A stretch of 64,000 nt of DNA from Tenebrio molitor (Eukaryota; Arthropoda; Insecta; Coleoptera; Tenebrionidae), in NCBI RefSeq assembly GCF_963966145.1, contig NC_091049.1, positions 11,408,001 through 11,472,000 on the forward strand, read 5' to 3'. The translations under genes were made by a program, and so were the position numbers. The notes under the pieces were generated by a model. The model made no database searches, was not told the DNA's origin, and was given only the letters and a program-made list of their open reading frames with translations. Position 1 is the stretch's first letter, and every line of letters begins with the position of its first letter. Shown piece by piece: positions 42,420 to 53,083 of this stretch.

Positions 42420-43140
42420 CACTAACTCATAATTTTGATTCCTTGCATAAATGAGGTTACAATTTTTTCAATAATTGATCCATTTTATCATTATAAGAAT
42501 CAATAGCTACTTTTAAGATAATATTTTCATCTCCATCATTCTGCTTACTTTTTTTTCCATTTTTGATTTCGACGCTCTTTTCTTCATCATCATCTTCTGA
42601 AAGGCAATGAGTTCCTAATTAGTCTTGAGATGCACTGAGTTATAAGAATGAGCCCTTATTAACATGGTATGAAAACAATTTATATTATATCCAGTGTTGT
42701 TAGTACTGCAACAGGAGTCACATTTGGTTTTTCCGAAAAATTTCCTCCATTTCATCGAAGTAGTCAAATTTAAAATTTTCGGTTCCCGTTTCTTTTTTCA
42801 TGTTATCCTTTTTCTCAACGTAACGCATCTTCGGGTATTTGAATTTATCCCTGCATTGAACCGATGAGTAGAAAATTTTTTGGGTTTTCATATCCTTTTC
42901 AAGATCTTGCTACACTTTATCATTTTTTGTTGTCGTAGACGCAAATTGTTTCGTATATTTTTTATACAGATTTAACAACATCAATGTGGCATTTTTATTC
43001 TATTGTTTATTGTTGCATTCATTTGTGTCAGGAATATCATTAATTACTTCTTCATGTTTATTGCAATTGTCAATTCCAAATAGTTGGAGTATTTCGGTCG
43101 TTTTAGGGATCCAGTAACAGTTACCATCTAAGAAACACCA
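42420..43140 (-). pseudogene. Myb/SANT-like partner gene remnant
   Basis: Minus-strand reading: DGNCYWIPKTTEILQLFGID, ATLMLLNLYKKYTKQFASTT, KNDKV-stop-QDLEKDMKTQKIFYSS, VQCRDKFKYPKMRYVEKKDN and FKFDYFDEMEEIFRK, then an acidic linker and AIDSYNDKMDQLLKKL with a stop. This is a trihelix-type Myb domain plus C-terminal helix, as in Harbinger partner proteins. The stop after KNDKV replaces the conserved Trp (KVWQDL in relatives). Other stops also occur. No transposase of the same element is nearby. Confidence 0.6.
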
Positions 43141-43143
43141 TTA

Positions 43144-44886
43144 TTAGCTAAATTTAAGTATTAATACAATAAATGTATCTGAATCACGATCGTCCTCGCT
43201 CTCGCGTGTGTGATCTGGCTTGAGATCCTTTACGTGCCATTTGCCGTTGTAGACACCGAGATCGTCCACGAGGGCGTAGACATTCTTACCGAGGCGCTCC
43301 GAGATTGTAAACTGACCTCCGAATGGTTTTGCCAATTTGGCGCTAAAATGTTTGGTGCCATCGGTTGTCGGATAGGGGCGTTTCCAAACCAGATCACCCA
43401 CCGCATATTCAACTTCCCGACACTTCGCATCGTAGTACCGTTTCGCTTTATCCCGGTATCTGTTAATGAGTCCCGTTACCAAGCGCCGTACTTTGTCCAA
43501 CTTGGACTCCGTCACTTGTTCTCCAAGTGGGTTTGCTTCCGCACCGTCCTCCAGCGATTCCCGCGTCCTTTGCAGTTCATGTCCCGTGCCGTGATCTGTC
43601 ATTTCGTTTCCGAAATTTAGAAACTACGGAGTCTGTTTGGTAGCCTCGTGTTTGGCCGTTCTTAAGGCGCACGCGACGCGACCTAAATTTTTGTCCCATT
43701 TCGCTTGGTCCTGATCCGTATACGAGGCGATCAGTGACTTCATGGTCCGGTTCACCCCTTCCGTGGGGTTGTTCTGAGGAGTGAATAGAGAATTATAATA
43801 CGGTTTCACTCCGTAATTATTTAAAAAGGTTTGGAATTCACGACTCTTCCCGAACTGTACCCCATTATCCACGATAATGAACTCCGGGACTCCGAACATT
43901 AAGAACACTCTTCGCTCCATCTCGTCTATAACCTTGCGTGCTGTCGGCGATCGTATGGCTGCCGTGGATCTTATGATATGTTTTATAGACGCCGAGGTGT
44001 CCACCCGTGGCTGCGTCGTCATGATACCGTTTGAGCAGCTCATCTCGCGAACCGTTCGGTACCACCCACTTCCACTCCGGGTCGAACTCTCCGTCACGAC
44101 GGTTAACCCTCTTGAAGACGTGACCGTCACGAACTCTAAAGTTCGGATACTTCAAGGGATTTTCGGTAAATTTTTGAATTAGCTGCACGATAAATTTGTC
44201 ACCCGTTCTTTTGGCCGCCTCCAATTGTTCAATTTGGGCCGTAACCGGAGCTACCGTTCGCGACAGACAATCCGGTACGACGTTTTCCTTACCCTTCCGG
44301 TGCACAATGTCGAAGTCGAAGGCCTGCAAGCGCATGACCCATCTGCCGACGCGTCCCAACGGATCTTTCAGGTTGTTTAAGCACAATAAGGAGTAGTGGT
44401 CGGTCACCACCGTGAACCGCCTACCCTCTAGGTAACATCGCAGAGGTTCAATCGCGTAGATGACACTGAGACACTCCTTCGCCTTTGTGGTACTAACTAC
44501 TGTTCCGCCGGTAACAAGGCGCGCGACAAATAACAGATCATGTGCTCCCGACCGCTGATGTTCTGCGTCATCACCGCCCCGATTCCGACGTCGCTTGCAT
44601 CGCACTGAAGAGTAAGGGGATGGTCAAAATCCGGGCATGACAAAATCGGCGCGTTGACCAAGGCGTTTTTGACGTCTGTGAATGCTTGTTCACACTCCGG
44701 AGTCCAGGTGAAACGCGTATTTTTCCTTGTTAAGTTGGTGAGCGGCGCCACCATGGTCGAAAAATTCGGCACGAACCGCCGGTACCAACTCATCATCCCT
44801 ATCAGACGATGGACGTCGCGAACACCCTTCGGCTGCGGCATGTCGACGACAGCACTGACCTTAGCCGGGGTGGTAGAAGGTGTTCA
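43144..44886 (-). pseudogene. Ty3/gypsy pol fragment: RT end, RNase H, integrase
   Basis: Minus-strand pieces: PAKVSAVVDMPQPKGVRDVH and GMMSWYRRFVPNFSTMVAPL (thumb of reverse transcriptase), LTLQCDASDVGIGAVMTQ and VVSTTKAKECLSVIYAIEPL then FTVVTDHYSLLCLNNLKDPL (RNase H of the gypsy type), HRKGKENVVPDCLSR, GHLGVYKTYHKI (integrase zinc region), FGVPEFIIVDNGVQFGKSRE and NPTEGVNRTMKSLIASY (integrase core with the second Asp and the Glu), and KAKRYYDAKCREVEYAVGDL (C-terminal domain). A deletion near 43990 removes the part of the core with the first Asp; frameshifts separate the pieces. Protease and most of the reverse transcriptase are missing on the right. Confidence 0.88.
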
Positions 44887-45114
44887 CTCACCACCCGAGA
44901 TCACGCCGCGGCAGGAGGTTTGCCGAGATCGTGAGTGGACACCCCGCTCAGACCTCCCCGAGACGTGTTCCAGGTAACACGTGGAGTATAATCGAGAATT
45001 TGCCATCCTCGAGTTGTATACGGGTAGGCTATTTCCTTCGAAAAATTTAAGTCAATCAAAAAGCTCGAATATTTGAATTTTAGCCAATAGCGATTGAATT
45101 ACAGCGATAATACT

Positions 45115-45149
45115 GCACTAGTGCAATTATCGATAATTTGCACTAGTGC
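45115..45149. repeat. Near-perfect 35-bp palindrome
   Basis: GCACTAGTGCAATTAT-CG-ATAATTTGCACTAGTGC, with one extra T in the right arm. Confidence 0.85.
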
Positions 45150-45267
45150 CAAATTTTTGCGTAGTCCTAATTAAGAAATCATTTGGTAATAATTTTATAT
45201 TTTAAAAAGAATTACGTTTATTTGTACTTACCTATCATGTAAATTTTTCTCAGGAAATAGTCTGCCA

Positions 45268-45368
45268 AAATATCCTCTCGTGCATGTCAAATTGTCGATA
45301 ATTTTCTCTCGTGCGCTTCGCGCACTCAAGCAAATTATCGGCAATTTGACATGCACTCGGGATATTAT
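45268..45368. repeat. Imperfect palindrome P7
   Basis: AATATCCTCTCGTGCATGTC and AAATTGTCGATAATTT pair with AAATTATCGGCAATTTGACA then TGCACTCGGGATATT. The loop is TCTCTCGTGCGCTTCGCGCA, itself a small GC hairpin. Confidence 0.8.
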
Positions 45369-45606
45369 TAGTGACTATATCATGAATAAAAAAAATAATT
45401 AAACAGGTTCCCGAAACCGACTGGGCCCATTCAGTAGCAGAGCGATTTGATGTGACGGCTAGCGCAAAAAAAATTGTAAGTTAAAGCAGCGAGCGAAAAT
45501 ACAAAGGTTGGTATATTCCAATATACAAAGGTTCGTATATTCGAAATCGTCCTGGTTACTAAAATAACCGCCGCAATACATGGTAACTAAAGAAAATCAA
45601 AGATTC

Positions 45607-46000
45607 TTATTGGTTTATAAAGTAATGAATGATATGGTCTACATTATAAGGCCTAGGATGTGTTCGTGCTACTTGACACAAAGTCACGTAATCGGCAGGT
45701 ATGTTTACCTTGTAATTTCTAACTTTTTTTTCTATGGACGAATGCATAGAGACTACCTCCATCTGTGTGTGCCCTTTTTGTATTGTTATCTTATGTGCAT
45801 TGATAAATTTAGAAGAGCATTGGCCGGTGCAACTCTCGCTGTATAGGCACAGTTGGTCTAAGCACAAGTCACGTTTAAAAAAAATGTCCAAATCTAATTT
45901 TAGTCTCAAATTGCTCCTTGTAGCTGTATCTTCCAAAAAATATGTTGCAGAAAATCTTTCACCGACATATTTTAAAATAGTTACATCTTTTAATATGTAG
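45607..46000 (-). pseudogene. Fragment of a DUF7869-like protein
   Basis: The minus-strand frame reads LCLDQLCLYSESCTGQCSSK FINAHK, then KGHTQMEVVSMHSSIEKKVR NYKVNIPADYVTLCQVARTH PRPYNVDHI. The GHTQMExDSxHxxIE ... DYxxxxxxAR ... PYxV pattern is one I associate with a repeated insect protein family (DUF7869), probably of transposon origin. Start and end are missing. The family name is from memory and should be treated with care. Confidence 0.45.
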
Positions 46001-46609
46001 TTATTTTAATTCATTTGAATGACCATAGACAATTTTAATATCGATAGCAAAACAAAATAATTGTTTTAAAAATTTATTTAGAATAAGAAACATTATTTTA
46101 CAAATGAAAACTATTATAAAATTGGACAGATTTTAGGAATATAGAAGGAAATTCCGGATGTGTTTCGAAGAGCGAGCGTTTTGTACATTTTTTCGCGTGT
46201 GAGCGACAAAGTGACAGTCCTCGGAAAACGTCATCTTTGCGTTGTCAAATGCAAGCGCAAAGACCTACTTTCTACATCGATTGTAGAAAAAAAGGTTTTT
46301 AACTTTTGGAAACGAATTTTAATCAGTTGTAAGTATATTTTGTGTTTATTTTCTTGATATTTAGATAATTACTTACATGTAATTTTACAATGTTTTGGCT
46401 AAGACTGTACGTAAAAGGAAACATAACCGAAATAAATTTCAAGATGAAAATTTTCATTGCATTTCTGTTATAGTAAACTAGGCCAAAATGAATAGGGAAT
46501 TCCACAATTTTTCTTGGAAAGCAAAATAATTGCCCCAATCCTCCTACGTAATCTTAAACACTGGATAAATTTAAAATGTAAAACAGGTACTTGAAACATT
46601 TCATTTTTG
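46001..46609. other. No gene recognised
   Basis: AT-rich. A short CG-richer part at 46150-46270 has no coding resemblance. Confidence 0.45.
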
Positions 46610-46620
46610 CCTAGTTTATA

Positions 46621-46746
46621 TAACGGTATTAGGCCGATATGGGTTATATAACAGAAGAGGTTGAGACATTGTAAAATCGAGGCTGAGCCGAGATTTTATA
46701 ATCAACCGAGTCTGTTATATCCATATTGGCCGTATGTTGTTTTATA
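46621..46746. repeat. Imperfect palindrome P8 within a larger inverted repeat
   Basis: GGTATTAGGCCGATATGGGT and TATATAACAG pair with CTGTTATATCCATATTGGCC; the centre is AATCGAGGCTGAGCCGAGATT. A further pair, TTTCTTTATACC (46749) with GGTATAAAGAAA (46970), makes an enclosing repeat up to about 46985. Confidence 0.75.
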
Positions 46747-47241
46747 GTTTTCTTTATACCAATAATACTTAACATTTAACGATGATTTATTTGTAAGACT
46801 GACATTTCTCTTTACTTCAAAAATTAAATTTAGTTGTCATTTGTGCCGAAAACGTAGCAACGGCAGCAAAAATAACGACCTCGGTCTGATAATTTTGAAT
46901 AACGGCCTAGACTGTTATAGGTGTCATATCAATCAAGCATTGAGTACTGATAATCCTAATAACAGTATGGTATAAAGAAAACGTTGTTAATGTAACTGTT
47001 GTAAACCGTGCGATATGAGTATAATATTGCATTCGGACATCAATTATGTATATGCATTTTGTTCACATTTTATTGAAATTAAAACAGCTGTATAACGTGG
47101 AAAACTGTGTTTTTCCACATATAATTAGCGATTACATGGAAAATCCTCGACCAACTTTTTTTGTAAATTCATTAGAAAATTCTACGATATCGATACTTTA
47201 TGTTTGAAAAATTAAAGCAAAATTGGCCATTTTGAAATATG

Positions 47242-47945
47242 TTTTTTCCAACGTCAAGTCTGAAAATGACATTTCCATCACTCAATTTAGAGATGAAAGT
47301 AGGCGTTTGCATCACATGTGAGGAAAGTAAATCACTTCCCTCACTAGTGGGGAAAGTAAAAAAAAAATTTGATCCCCATTTAGGTACTTTCTTTAAAATA
47401 ACGTTCATACATACATATACATTTGTAAGAATTCTTTATTAACAATTAGCACATACAAAGATACTTAACTTTTTTATCAGTATTATAGAAATTAAATGTA
47501 CAATTTTTTACACGAATTAAAACTCCAAATGTTCCTGATTTTTTTTTTCTAAATAACGTGTCGGTACAGAGCTTGACGTTGACGCCAAACTAGCACTTCT
47601 TACTACTTGTCTCCATCTCAGTAACGGATCGTATTCCTTTCCGTAGCGTGCTCGAGATTTTATAGGTAATAATTCCAAAGATACCTAGTTCGCTGCTTCT
47701 TTAATTTCTGTATTTGGTAAATTTACAACACTATCTTCTACTTCCATCACTATTTGTTTAGTAAATTCTGATTAATTTTCACGTTTTGGTAAAAACACGA
47801 CTTGACATTCATTAATTAAATTTTATTGTTTACTGTGAGCATGGAAACGTGATTTTCAAATTTTACTTCTATGTTGATTTGTATAAAATAATAAATTGAT
47901 AATACCTATGCAAGATAAACCGAAAGCTCTTGACGTTGGAAAAAA
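47242..47945. repeat. Inverted-repeat unit 1 around a tyrosine-recombinase-like fragment
   Basis: TTTTTTCCAACGTCAAG (47242-47258) is exactly inverted as CTTGACGTTGGAAAAAA (47929-47945). A recombinase-like piece lies inside. The left end continues GACATTTCCATCA, comparable to the left end of the unit at 53580. Confidence 0.65.
47560..47765 (-). pseudogene. Tyrosine-recombinase-like (Crypton-type) N-terminal fragment
   Basis: Minus-strand reading: KQIVMEVEDSVVNLPNTEIK EAAN-stop-VSLELLPIKSRARYGKEYDP LLRWRQVV, later EKKNQEHLEF and a stop. The LLPxKSRxRYxKxYxxFxxW start resembles the SAM-like N-terminal domain of DUF3504/Crypton-type tyrosine recombinases. The rest of the protein is missing. It resembles the pieces at 50384-50869 and 54475-54797. 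Confidence 0.5.
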
Positions 47946-48085
47946 TAGTATGTTATATACGTGAGGAAAGGTCCATTGCTAAACTTGAATGATTAGATCA
48001 ACTCGCTATCGCTCGTGATCCAATTGTCATTCTCGTTTAGCAATGCATCCTTTTCCTCACTTATATAACAATATACTATTTTATC
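47945..48085. repeat. Long palindrome P9
   Basis: AAATAGTATGTTATATACGT and GAGGAAAGG, TTGCTAAAC pair with GTTTAGCAA, CCTTTTCCTC and ACTTATATAACAATATACTATTT; the loop holds CTCGCTATCGCTCG between GATCA and TGATC. It directly adjoins recombinase unit 1 on the 5' side of the gene fragment. Confidence 0.85.
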
Positions 48086-49535
48086 AATTTATATAGGAGC
48101 ATTGATCGATTTCTCATAAGAACACGTGTAAAATATCCCGAAACTTTAAAAGGTAATAACTTTAAAATTCCTCCACCATTTTTTTTTAATTTGGCACAGT
48201 ACTTTAGCATGGACGAAAGGACAATTGTACCAGTTTTGAGCAATTTTCGCCATTTTACAATGTTTCTCCAGTTCATTCTTAAATTTCCCCTGTCAATATA
48301 CATATGGTGAAAGACACATGAAAGATTAGGATATGCCTTATCGCCTATTATAAATTCTTCATGTGGAAAGTATTGATGCTGGGCATTATTTACGCTATTA
48401 TATAAATCGGAATTTCTAAAAATTCTTGTATCACTTACAGAGCCAGGGTAGCCCACAAAACAATCAGCAAATTTTAATTTGGGATCACACATTGCTTGTA
48501 ATGTTATTGCATGGTTACATTTGCGTCTAACATAAACCTCTGGATCACATTTTGGAGCTTTGATGGGAACCAAAGTTCCAATGACATTATCTACTCCAGC
48601 ACAGTTATAAAATTTTTCCTTAATTATTCTGATTTCGCGGCAATCTTATTCAATGCACTTATTATTCTGAAAAATGTTTTTGAAAGACTAGATTTTCCCA
48701 TGTCAAACCTTAAACAACGTCGAACATGCATTGTTTGCACTTTCCAACACTGCAGCAGGTAGTGCAGCAGGGTTTTCTATATTTTATAGCTCCATAACTG
48801 CACAATTACGAATTCACTTTTTCAGAAGCCGACCTTTTTGGTTATAATTCGCATGTCATATTTTTCAAAGGTAACTAGGTTTCCGTAGCAACCGTGATTT
48901 TTACGTGAAATTGAATGTGAATGGAGTTGGCGTCTTCTGACACTCTTTGTGGAAAAGTGAACAGAAAGTGTTGAAAGATTTAATAATGGCCGACCCTGAG
49001 GACAAAAAAAGGATGAAGGTCTCATCTTTATCGGAAAAGATGAAATTGGTTTTGATTTGGGTTTAATTTGAAATTTTGTTACAAAAAAAAATTTGCGGTC
49101 AACGAAAATTTTTTGTAATCAACTCGTTTGATAATGGACGATTAATAATTTCAACTATTACTCGCTACATTCGTTCGTGCTTTAAACAGTTTCGATTATT
49201 AATCGCATTCATTAACAAACTAGTTTATTAAATAACTATTAATTGCTGGAAATAATAAACCGAGCTCTTAATTAGTTAATAGGAAAATGTACGGAAACGA
49301 ATCTGGCGGTGTGTCCGAGTTGGGCCCGCGCGTTAATGCCCTGTAATCCCATGTCCGAGTTGGGCCCGGCTACCTGCAATAACACTAGTCTACAAATTTT
49401 GACTTTAAAAAAGTATTCTTCTCGTAAAATTATTTGACCTTGAAATGTTCAACTCCACGTGAATAACGTTTAGTTATTATTGGTATGTATTTATTTTCAA
49501 TATACAAATTCTTTTCCATAAAATCGAATTTCAAT

Positions 49536-49594
49536 TATGCGTGAGCGAAAGTGCGTGAGCGAAAGTACGTGAGCGAAAGTGCGTGAGCGAAAGT
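49536..49594 (+). repeat. 14-bp tandem repeat, about four units
   Basis: GTGCGTGAGCGAAA repeats four times with one or two changes, ending AAGTGGAACC. Confidence 0.9.
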
Positions 49595-49828
49595 GGAACC
49601 TTCACTCACTGGTAACCATGGATACAGACCCACTTTCTAGGGAGGTATCGAACAAAAGTACTTTATTTTTTGGCTCTGTAATTATGTTTTGTAAATAGTG
49701 ACATGCAGCTAACCAACATAATGCGAATTTAGCAATGCTCAATCCATCGTGAACGGTATTTACCTGCATGTCACTGTTTGCTGAATTATTTGACCTTGAA
49801 ATTTTCAATTCAACGTGAATAACGTATA

Positions 49829-50358
49829 CAGTGCGTTTTTTTAAGACTGGCCAGAGGGTTTTACATGCTAATTTTTCAACCTCCTGTTAACTTTGTATTT
49901 GTAATACCTAAATGGTTGTAATAGACAATTTACAAATAAAATGTTATTTGCAAAAAATAGTGTGAACATTAATATTTTACATTTTATAACGATAGATTCA
50001 TTATTTATGTTATAACAAGTTTCTTTACTTTAATAAAAATTAAATGAAATGTTCAAAATGGCCTCCAGAGGCAGTTAAGCAATCACATAATCAATTACAT
50101 ATCAAAATTACAAATGTCAGGTGAAATTTTAGCCTACTGAAAATTTAAAATTAGAGCAAACGGAATTCAAAAAATGTCTTTTTGCTATAACTTATTCCTT
50201 GATTCTGGTTATTAAATTGAAATTGTTTCAATACATTATCATATCCCACAACTTTACTACAAAACTGAGTTGAATATTTTCATGAGGACAAAAGTTAACA
50301 GGGGGTTGAAAAATGTAGCGTGTAAAACCCTATGGCCAGTCTTAAAAAAAACTCACTG
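49829..50358. mobile_element. 530-bp MITE related to the one at 21908
   Basis: CAGTGCGTTTTTTTAAGACT GGCC at the left pairs with the right end (reverse complement CAGTGAGTTTTTTTTAAGAC). TA flanks (49827-49828, 50359-50360). Inner blocks CCTCCTGTTAACTTTGTATT / AAGTTAACAGGGGG parallel those of 21908-22629. Confidence 0.85.
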
Positions 50359-50383
50359 TATAACAATTCATCACTTTACATAA

Positions 50384-50869
50384 TTAATCACGACAGCCAC
50401 CGAATATGCCCATCATCAGTACAACTTTCTGAAGGATCCACTCTTGGTCCGCCGCTTCCAGTAAAAACTTGCAAACATCGTTTCTTGAAGAAGTTGTAGC
50501 TTTTTTCGGCTGATAGTTTCTACATTTTGTTTTCAAAAAGTAGGTGAGACTGTTGAACCTGTACAATTTATTATATTAAAACAACTAATAGCTTATTAAA
50601 AAAACCTCTTACCTGGATACCTGGAGATATAAACGTTTTGAAATATAAACAGTGTACTCTTCAACATTGAATAACCGCGCTGATGCTGCTTTCGTCTTTT
50701 CCCTTGATCTCGGTCTGCCATTGTATAAATATTTCCGATTCTTTCTGGTATCGTAATTTTGATTTCGTAGGCACCATTTGGTACTTCGCGGCACTTGCCT
50801 CTTCCAGGACGTCGTCAGGAACACAGAATTCTTCGCCATCCATTTCCACAACGTGGTGTGCACAATCAC
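50384..50869 (-). pseudogene. Tyrosine-recombinase-like (Crypton-type) remnant
   Basis: Minus-strand pieces: MDGEEFCVPDDVLEEASAAK, YQMVPTKSKLRYQKESEIFI QWQTEIKGKDESSISA then (shifted frame) RLFNVEEYTVYISKRLYLQ; further on (50566-50384) LTYFLKTKCRNYQPKKATTS SRNDVCKFLLEAADQEWILQ KVVLMMGIFGGCRD. The second piece fits the start of the catalytic domain, where GxxGACRR carries the first catalytic Arg of tyrosine recombinases; here the motif reads GGCRD. Everything after is lost to the MITE at 49829. It lies within the MULE. The family assignment is from memory of DUF3504-like proteins. Confidence 0.5.
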
Positions 50870-51045
50870 TTTATTTACTTTGAAAAACTTTGTTTATTTT
50901 GTATTTTATTTTTTTCCATAGCAACAGATCTCTCCGAAAATGTGATTTATTTATTTTATTTTAATTTTATTTAAAATTTTGAATATAAAGTTACAGACTC
51001 ATTTTCTAAGGAGTTATGTCTGGTATCGAACAAAATCAAATACAG

Positions 51046-51160
51046 CACTCGAGAGTAAGGCCGCTTTTGTTCACTTGAATTGCATCGACCACTCCGCTGC
51101 GCGTGGTGGCCGAACATGCAATTCGCGTGAACAAAAGCTTTACCTTCCTCTCTCGTAGTG
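51046..51160. repeat. Long imperfect palindrome P10
   Basis: CACTCGAGAGTAAGGCCGCT and TTTGTTCACTTGAATTGCAT pair with ATGCAATTCGCGTGAACAAA and AGCTTTACCTTCCTCTCTCG; the centre is CCACTCCGCTGCGCGTGGTGG. It lies about 180 bp upstream of the recombinase-like start at 50849. Confidence 0.85.
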
Positions 51161-51481
51161 TAAATAACTATTACTTATCAACTCGTATTCAGCATGGGTA
51201 GACAAGCAAAAATTAGTTAAAATTATTCAGAATATTTTTTCACTGTAGACCAGTGTAATCCTTTGCCGCGCCGCACCGTCTTGACGCCATCGGAGTTCAG
51301 TACCTATCTACTTGAGGTAATCCTTTGACAATTCTATCCATTTACGGTTATACCAGAGCAAAAGAATGTTTCAAAATTACCATTTTTATTTCAGAAATAT
51401 TTACATTATTTTACATAAGAATGTACAAAAAACATTAGATAAATACTCGTAGATACAAACAAACAAGTCAATTATTATTTC

Positions 51482-51959
51482 TTAATTACTGTTAAAGCGT
51501 ATTATAACAAACAGCATAACGAAATCTAACCAGGATATAGAATTATTCGCTTCAAGTTGAGTTTTTGGGAGAGGAAGTTGGACAGATCTTCTGGCTTGCC
51601 ACAGATTCTTCCGCGCACGATCCACATCATAAGTGAAAATCTGATCCAAAAAACCATTTTGTCGCAATTCTTGATGCAATAGTTTTGCAGGTTTGTGTGT
51701 TAAATTGTCTAGAGATTTTCTTTTGACGCCATTACTCAGTGCTTGCCTCTATATTTTCTTCTTCCGGGTGATTATGAATAAGATCACTGCTGATTACATT
51801 CGTTGGTTCGGAACCGAAGGTTTACACTTTTGCAAGGCAGTTTGATTTTTTGTTGACACAACCTCACCGAATTTCATCGTCCTTGCCACACAAAACTTAA
51901 AATTATTCACTACAAGCAACTGTTTCCCTTCTTCACCCAAAATTGATTTCACTTCCATT
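51482..51959 (-). pseudogene. FLYWCH-type MULE protein, N-terminal part
   Basis: The frame opens MEVKSILGEEGKQLLVVNNF KFCVARTMKFGEV; other frames complete a FLYWCH zinc finger (CVNKKSNCLAKV, SDLIHNHPEEENIEAS). Then NGVKRKSLDNLTHKPAKLLH QELRQN and VDRARKNLWQARRSVQLPLP KTQLEAN, the second DNA-binding region of insect FLYWCH MULE proteins. The frame stops after about 65 residues; the transposase domain proper is missing. Frameshifts occur at about 51680 and 51760. Confidence 0.7.
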
Positions 51960-52309
51960 TCTGAGACTAGGTAGGTATTTACAGATTCACTAGCAAATAT
52001 TCAAATGGAACTAAAATTAAGATACATTTTTATAATTAGTTGTTGGCCGCGTGGCCCTACTCCTTATCGGATTAGGTGGTGCCCGGATTGGGGATACTTG
52101 GGGGCCGATTAATTTGAGCGAGGATTATCTCAGGTACCGGGCCCAACTCGGATACGCCCGAATCTGGAGTTGTCAGAAGCCACAATACACGTAGTGATTG
52201 TTTCTGTGTGTCTATTCGGGGTCGTCTAACTGCTGTCTCTTTTTTAATCATGTCGACAATAATGGGGACAAACTTTTCCAAACTGAAACGGCTGACCCGG
52301 AAATGCATT

Positions 52310-52606
52310 TGAAATTGTCTGTTGGTTAACCCCAGTACAATCCATTCAACATATCCAACAATCCTTAAAATTAATTACTTTCATTTAATAAATGGCACTA
52401 ATTCCTACCTTTTTATTCACAGAAAGTCTTATATCTTTAATAAGTACATGTTTATTTTTTTCAGAAAAGTGTCACATTTGACAAATATTTTTTGACTGTT
52501 TTAAATACAACGGTAATAATCGAAATTTTACGAATAAATACGACGGAGTTTTTTGGCCAAATGCGTGTGGAGCAGCACCGTCGAAGCTATTCCAACATTA
52601 TTATAG
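52310..52606. other. No gene recognised
   Basis: AT-rich spacer; the upstream part of Harbinger G would be expected here but I cannot read any. Confidence 0.45.
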
Positions 52607-52792
52607 TCTTTGCCAAAGCCAAATAACCACCAACACTGCATTCTACCCAAAAAATCAACCGGCAACGCTGTACACTTAGATTTGATTGGTCTAGCATCCT
52701 AGTAATATCAAAATCGCCATTAAACACTTAGTGTAATTTTGTTTTCACCAACATAATTCAACAGGTGGTGGTTATTTGGGTTTGGCAAGGCC
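52607..52792. mobile_element. About 185-bp MITE
   Basis: CTTTGCCAAAGCCAAATAAC CACCA at the left pairs with TGGTGGTTATTTGGGTTTGG CAAGG at the right, 25 bp with few mismatches. TATA words flank both sides. No coding content. The 290 bp beyond it to 53083 hold nothing recognisable. Confidence 0.85.
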
Positions 52793-53083
52793 TATATATG
52801 GGATTGAAGTGTCTTACTATAGTTTAATTGTCTGTGCTGTAATGTAAAAAAACTACTCTGTGCAAATTCTTATATTATATAAAAAGTACAAATTTAATAA
52901 AGTAAACTAAACTGGCACTAAGATTATTTTTGCTATCCCTTACATTTTGACAATACAATACACATGCATCATTTTACATAAGTATTTATAAGATACAACT
53001 TCAATTAAATTCTTTGCAAATTCCTTATCAAACTTGATATCCAACTGTAAAAATGATTTGGAATGTGGTGAATAAATAAATTA

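Larger units (their letters stand above)
49307..52158 (-). mobile_element. MULE element with 9-bp target duplication
   Basis: Ends GGTGTGTCCGAGTTGGGCCC (from 49308) and, reverse-complemented, GGCGTATCCGAGTTGGGCCC (from 52158). CGAATCTGG lies on both sides (49298-49306, 52159-52167), a 9-bp duplication as expected for Mutator-like elements. A second copy of the end motif lies inside at 49352. It holds a FLYWCH-type gene piece, a recombinase-like piece, a palindrome, a tandem repeat and a MITE. Confidence 0.88.
48076..52308 (-). pseudogene. Harbinger G transposase, split by a MULE
   Basis: The N-terminal part, 52308-52168, reads MHFRVSRFSLEKFVPIIVDM then LRVLWLLTTPDS. The MULE (49307-52158) sits right after TTPDS. 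Further left, 48730-48650 reads RFDMGKSSLSKTFFRIISAL NKIA, and 48620-48076 reads IRIIKEKFYNCAGVDNVIGT LVPIKAPKCDPEVYVRRKCN HAITLQAMCDPKLKFADCF and GYPGSVSDTRIFRNSDLY, FPHEEFIIGDKAYPN (one catalytic Asp). The first Asp (the DxT of GAIDxT) is deleted between NVIGT and LVPIKAP. The stretch 48790-49295 between parts looks like a further insertion. The C-terminal Glu helix is unrecognisable. Confidence 0.75.

Noticed and set aside
43210..43620. 136-residue plus-strand frame
   Set aside because: Complement of the gypsy integrase C-terminal region.
48822..49061. Possible start of a small protein at 48987 (MADPEDKKRMKVSSLSEKMK, plus strand)
   Set aside because: Could be the start of a Harbinger partner protein but it ends after 26 residues and cannot be extended.
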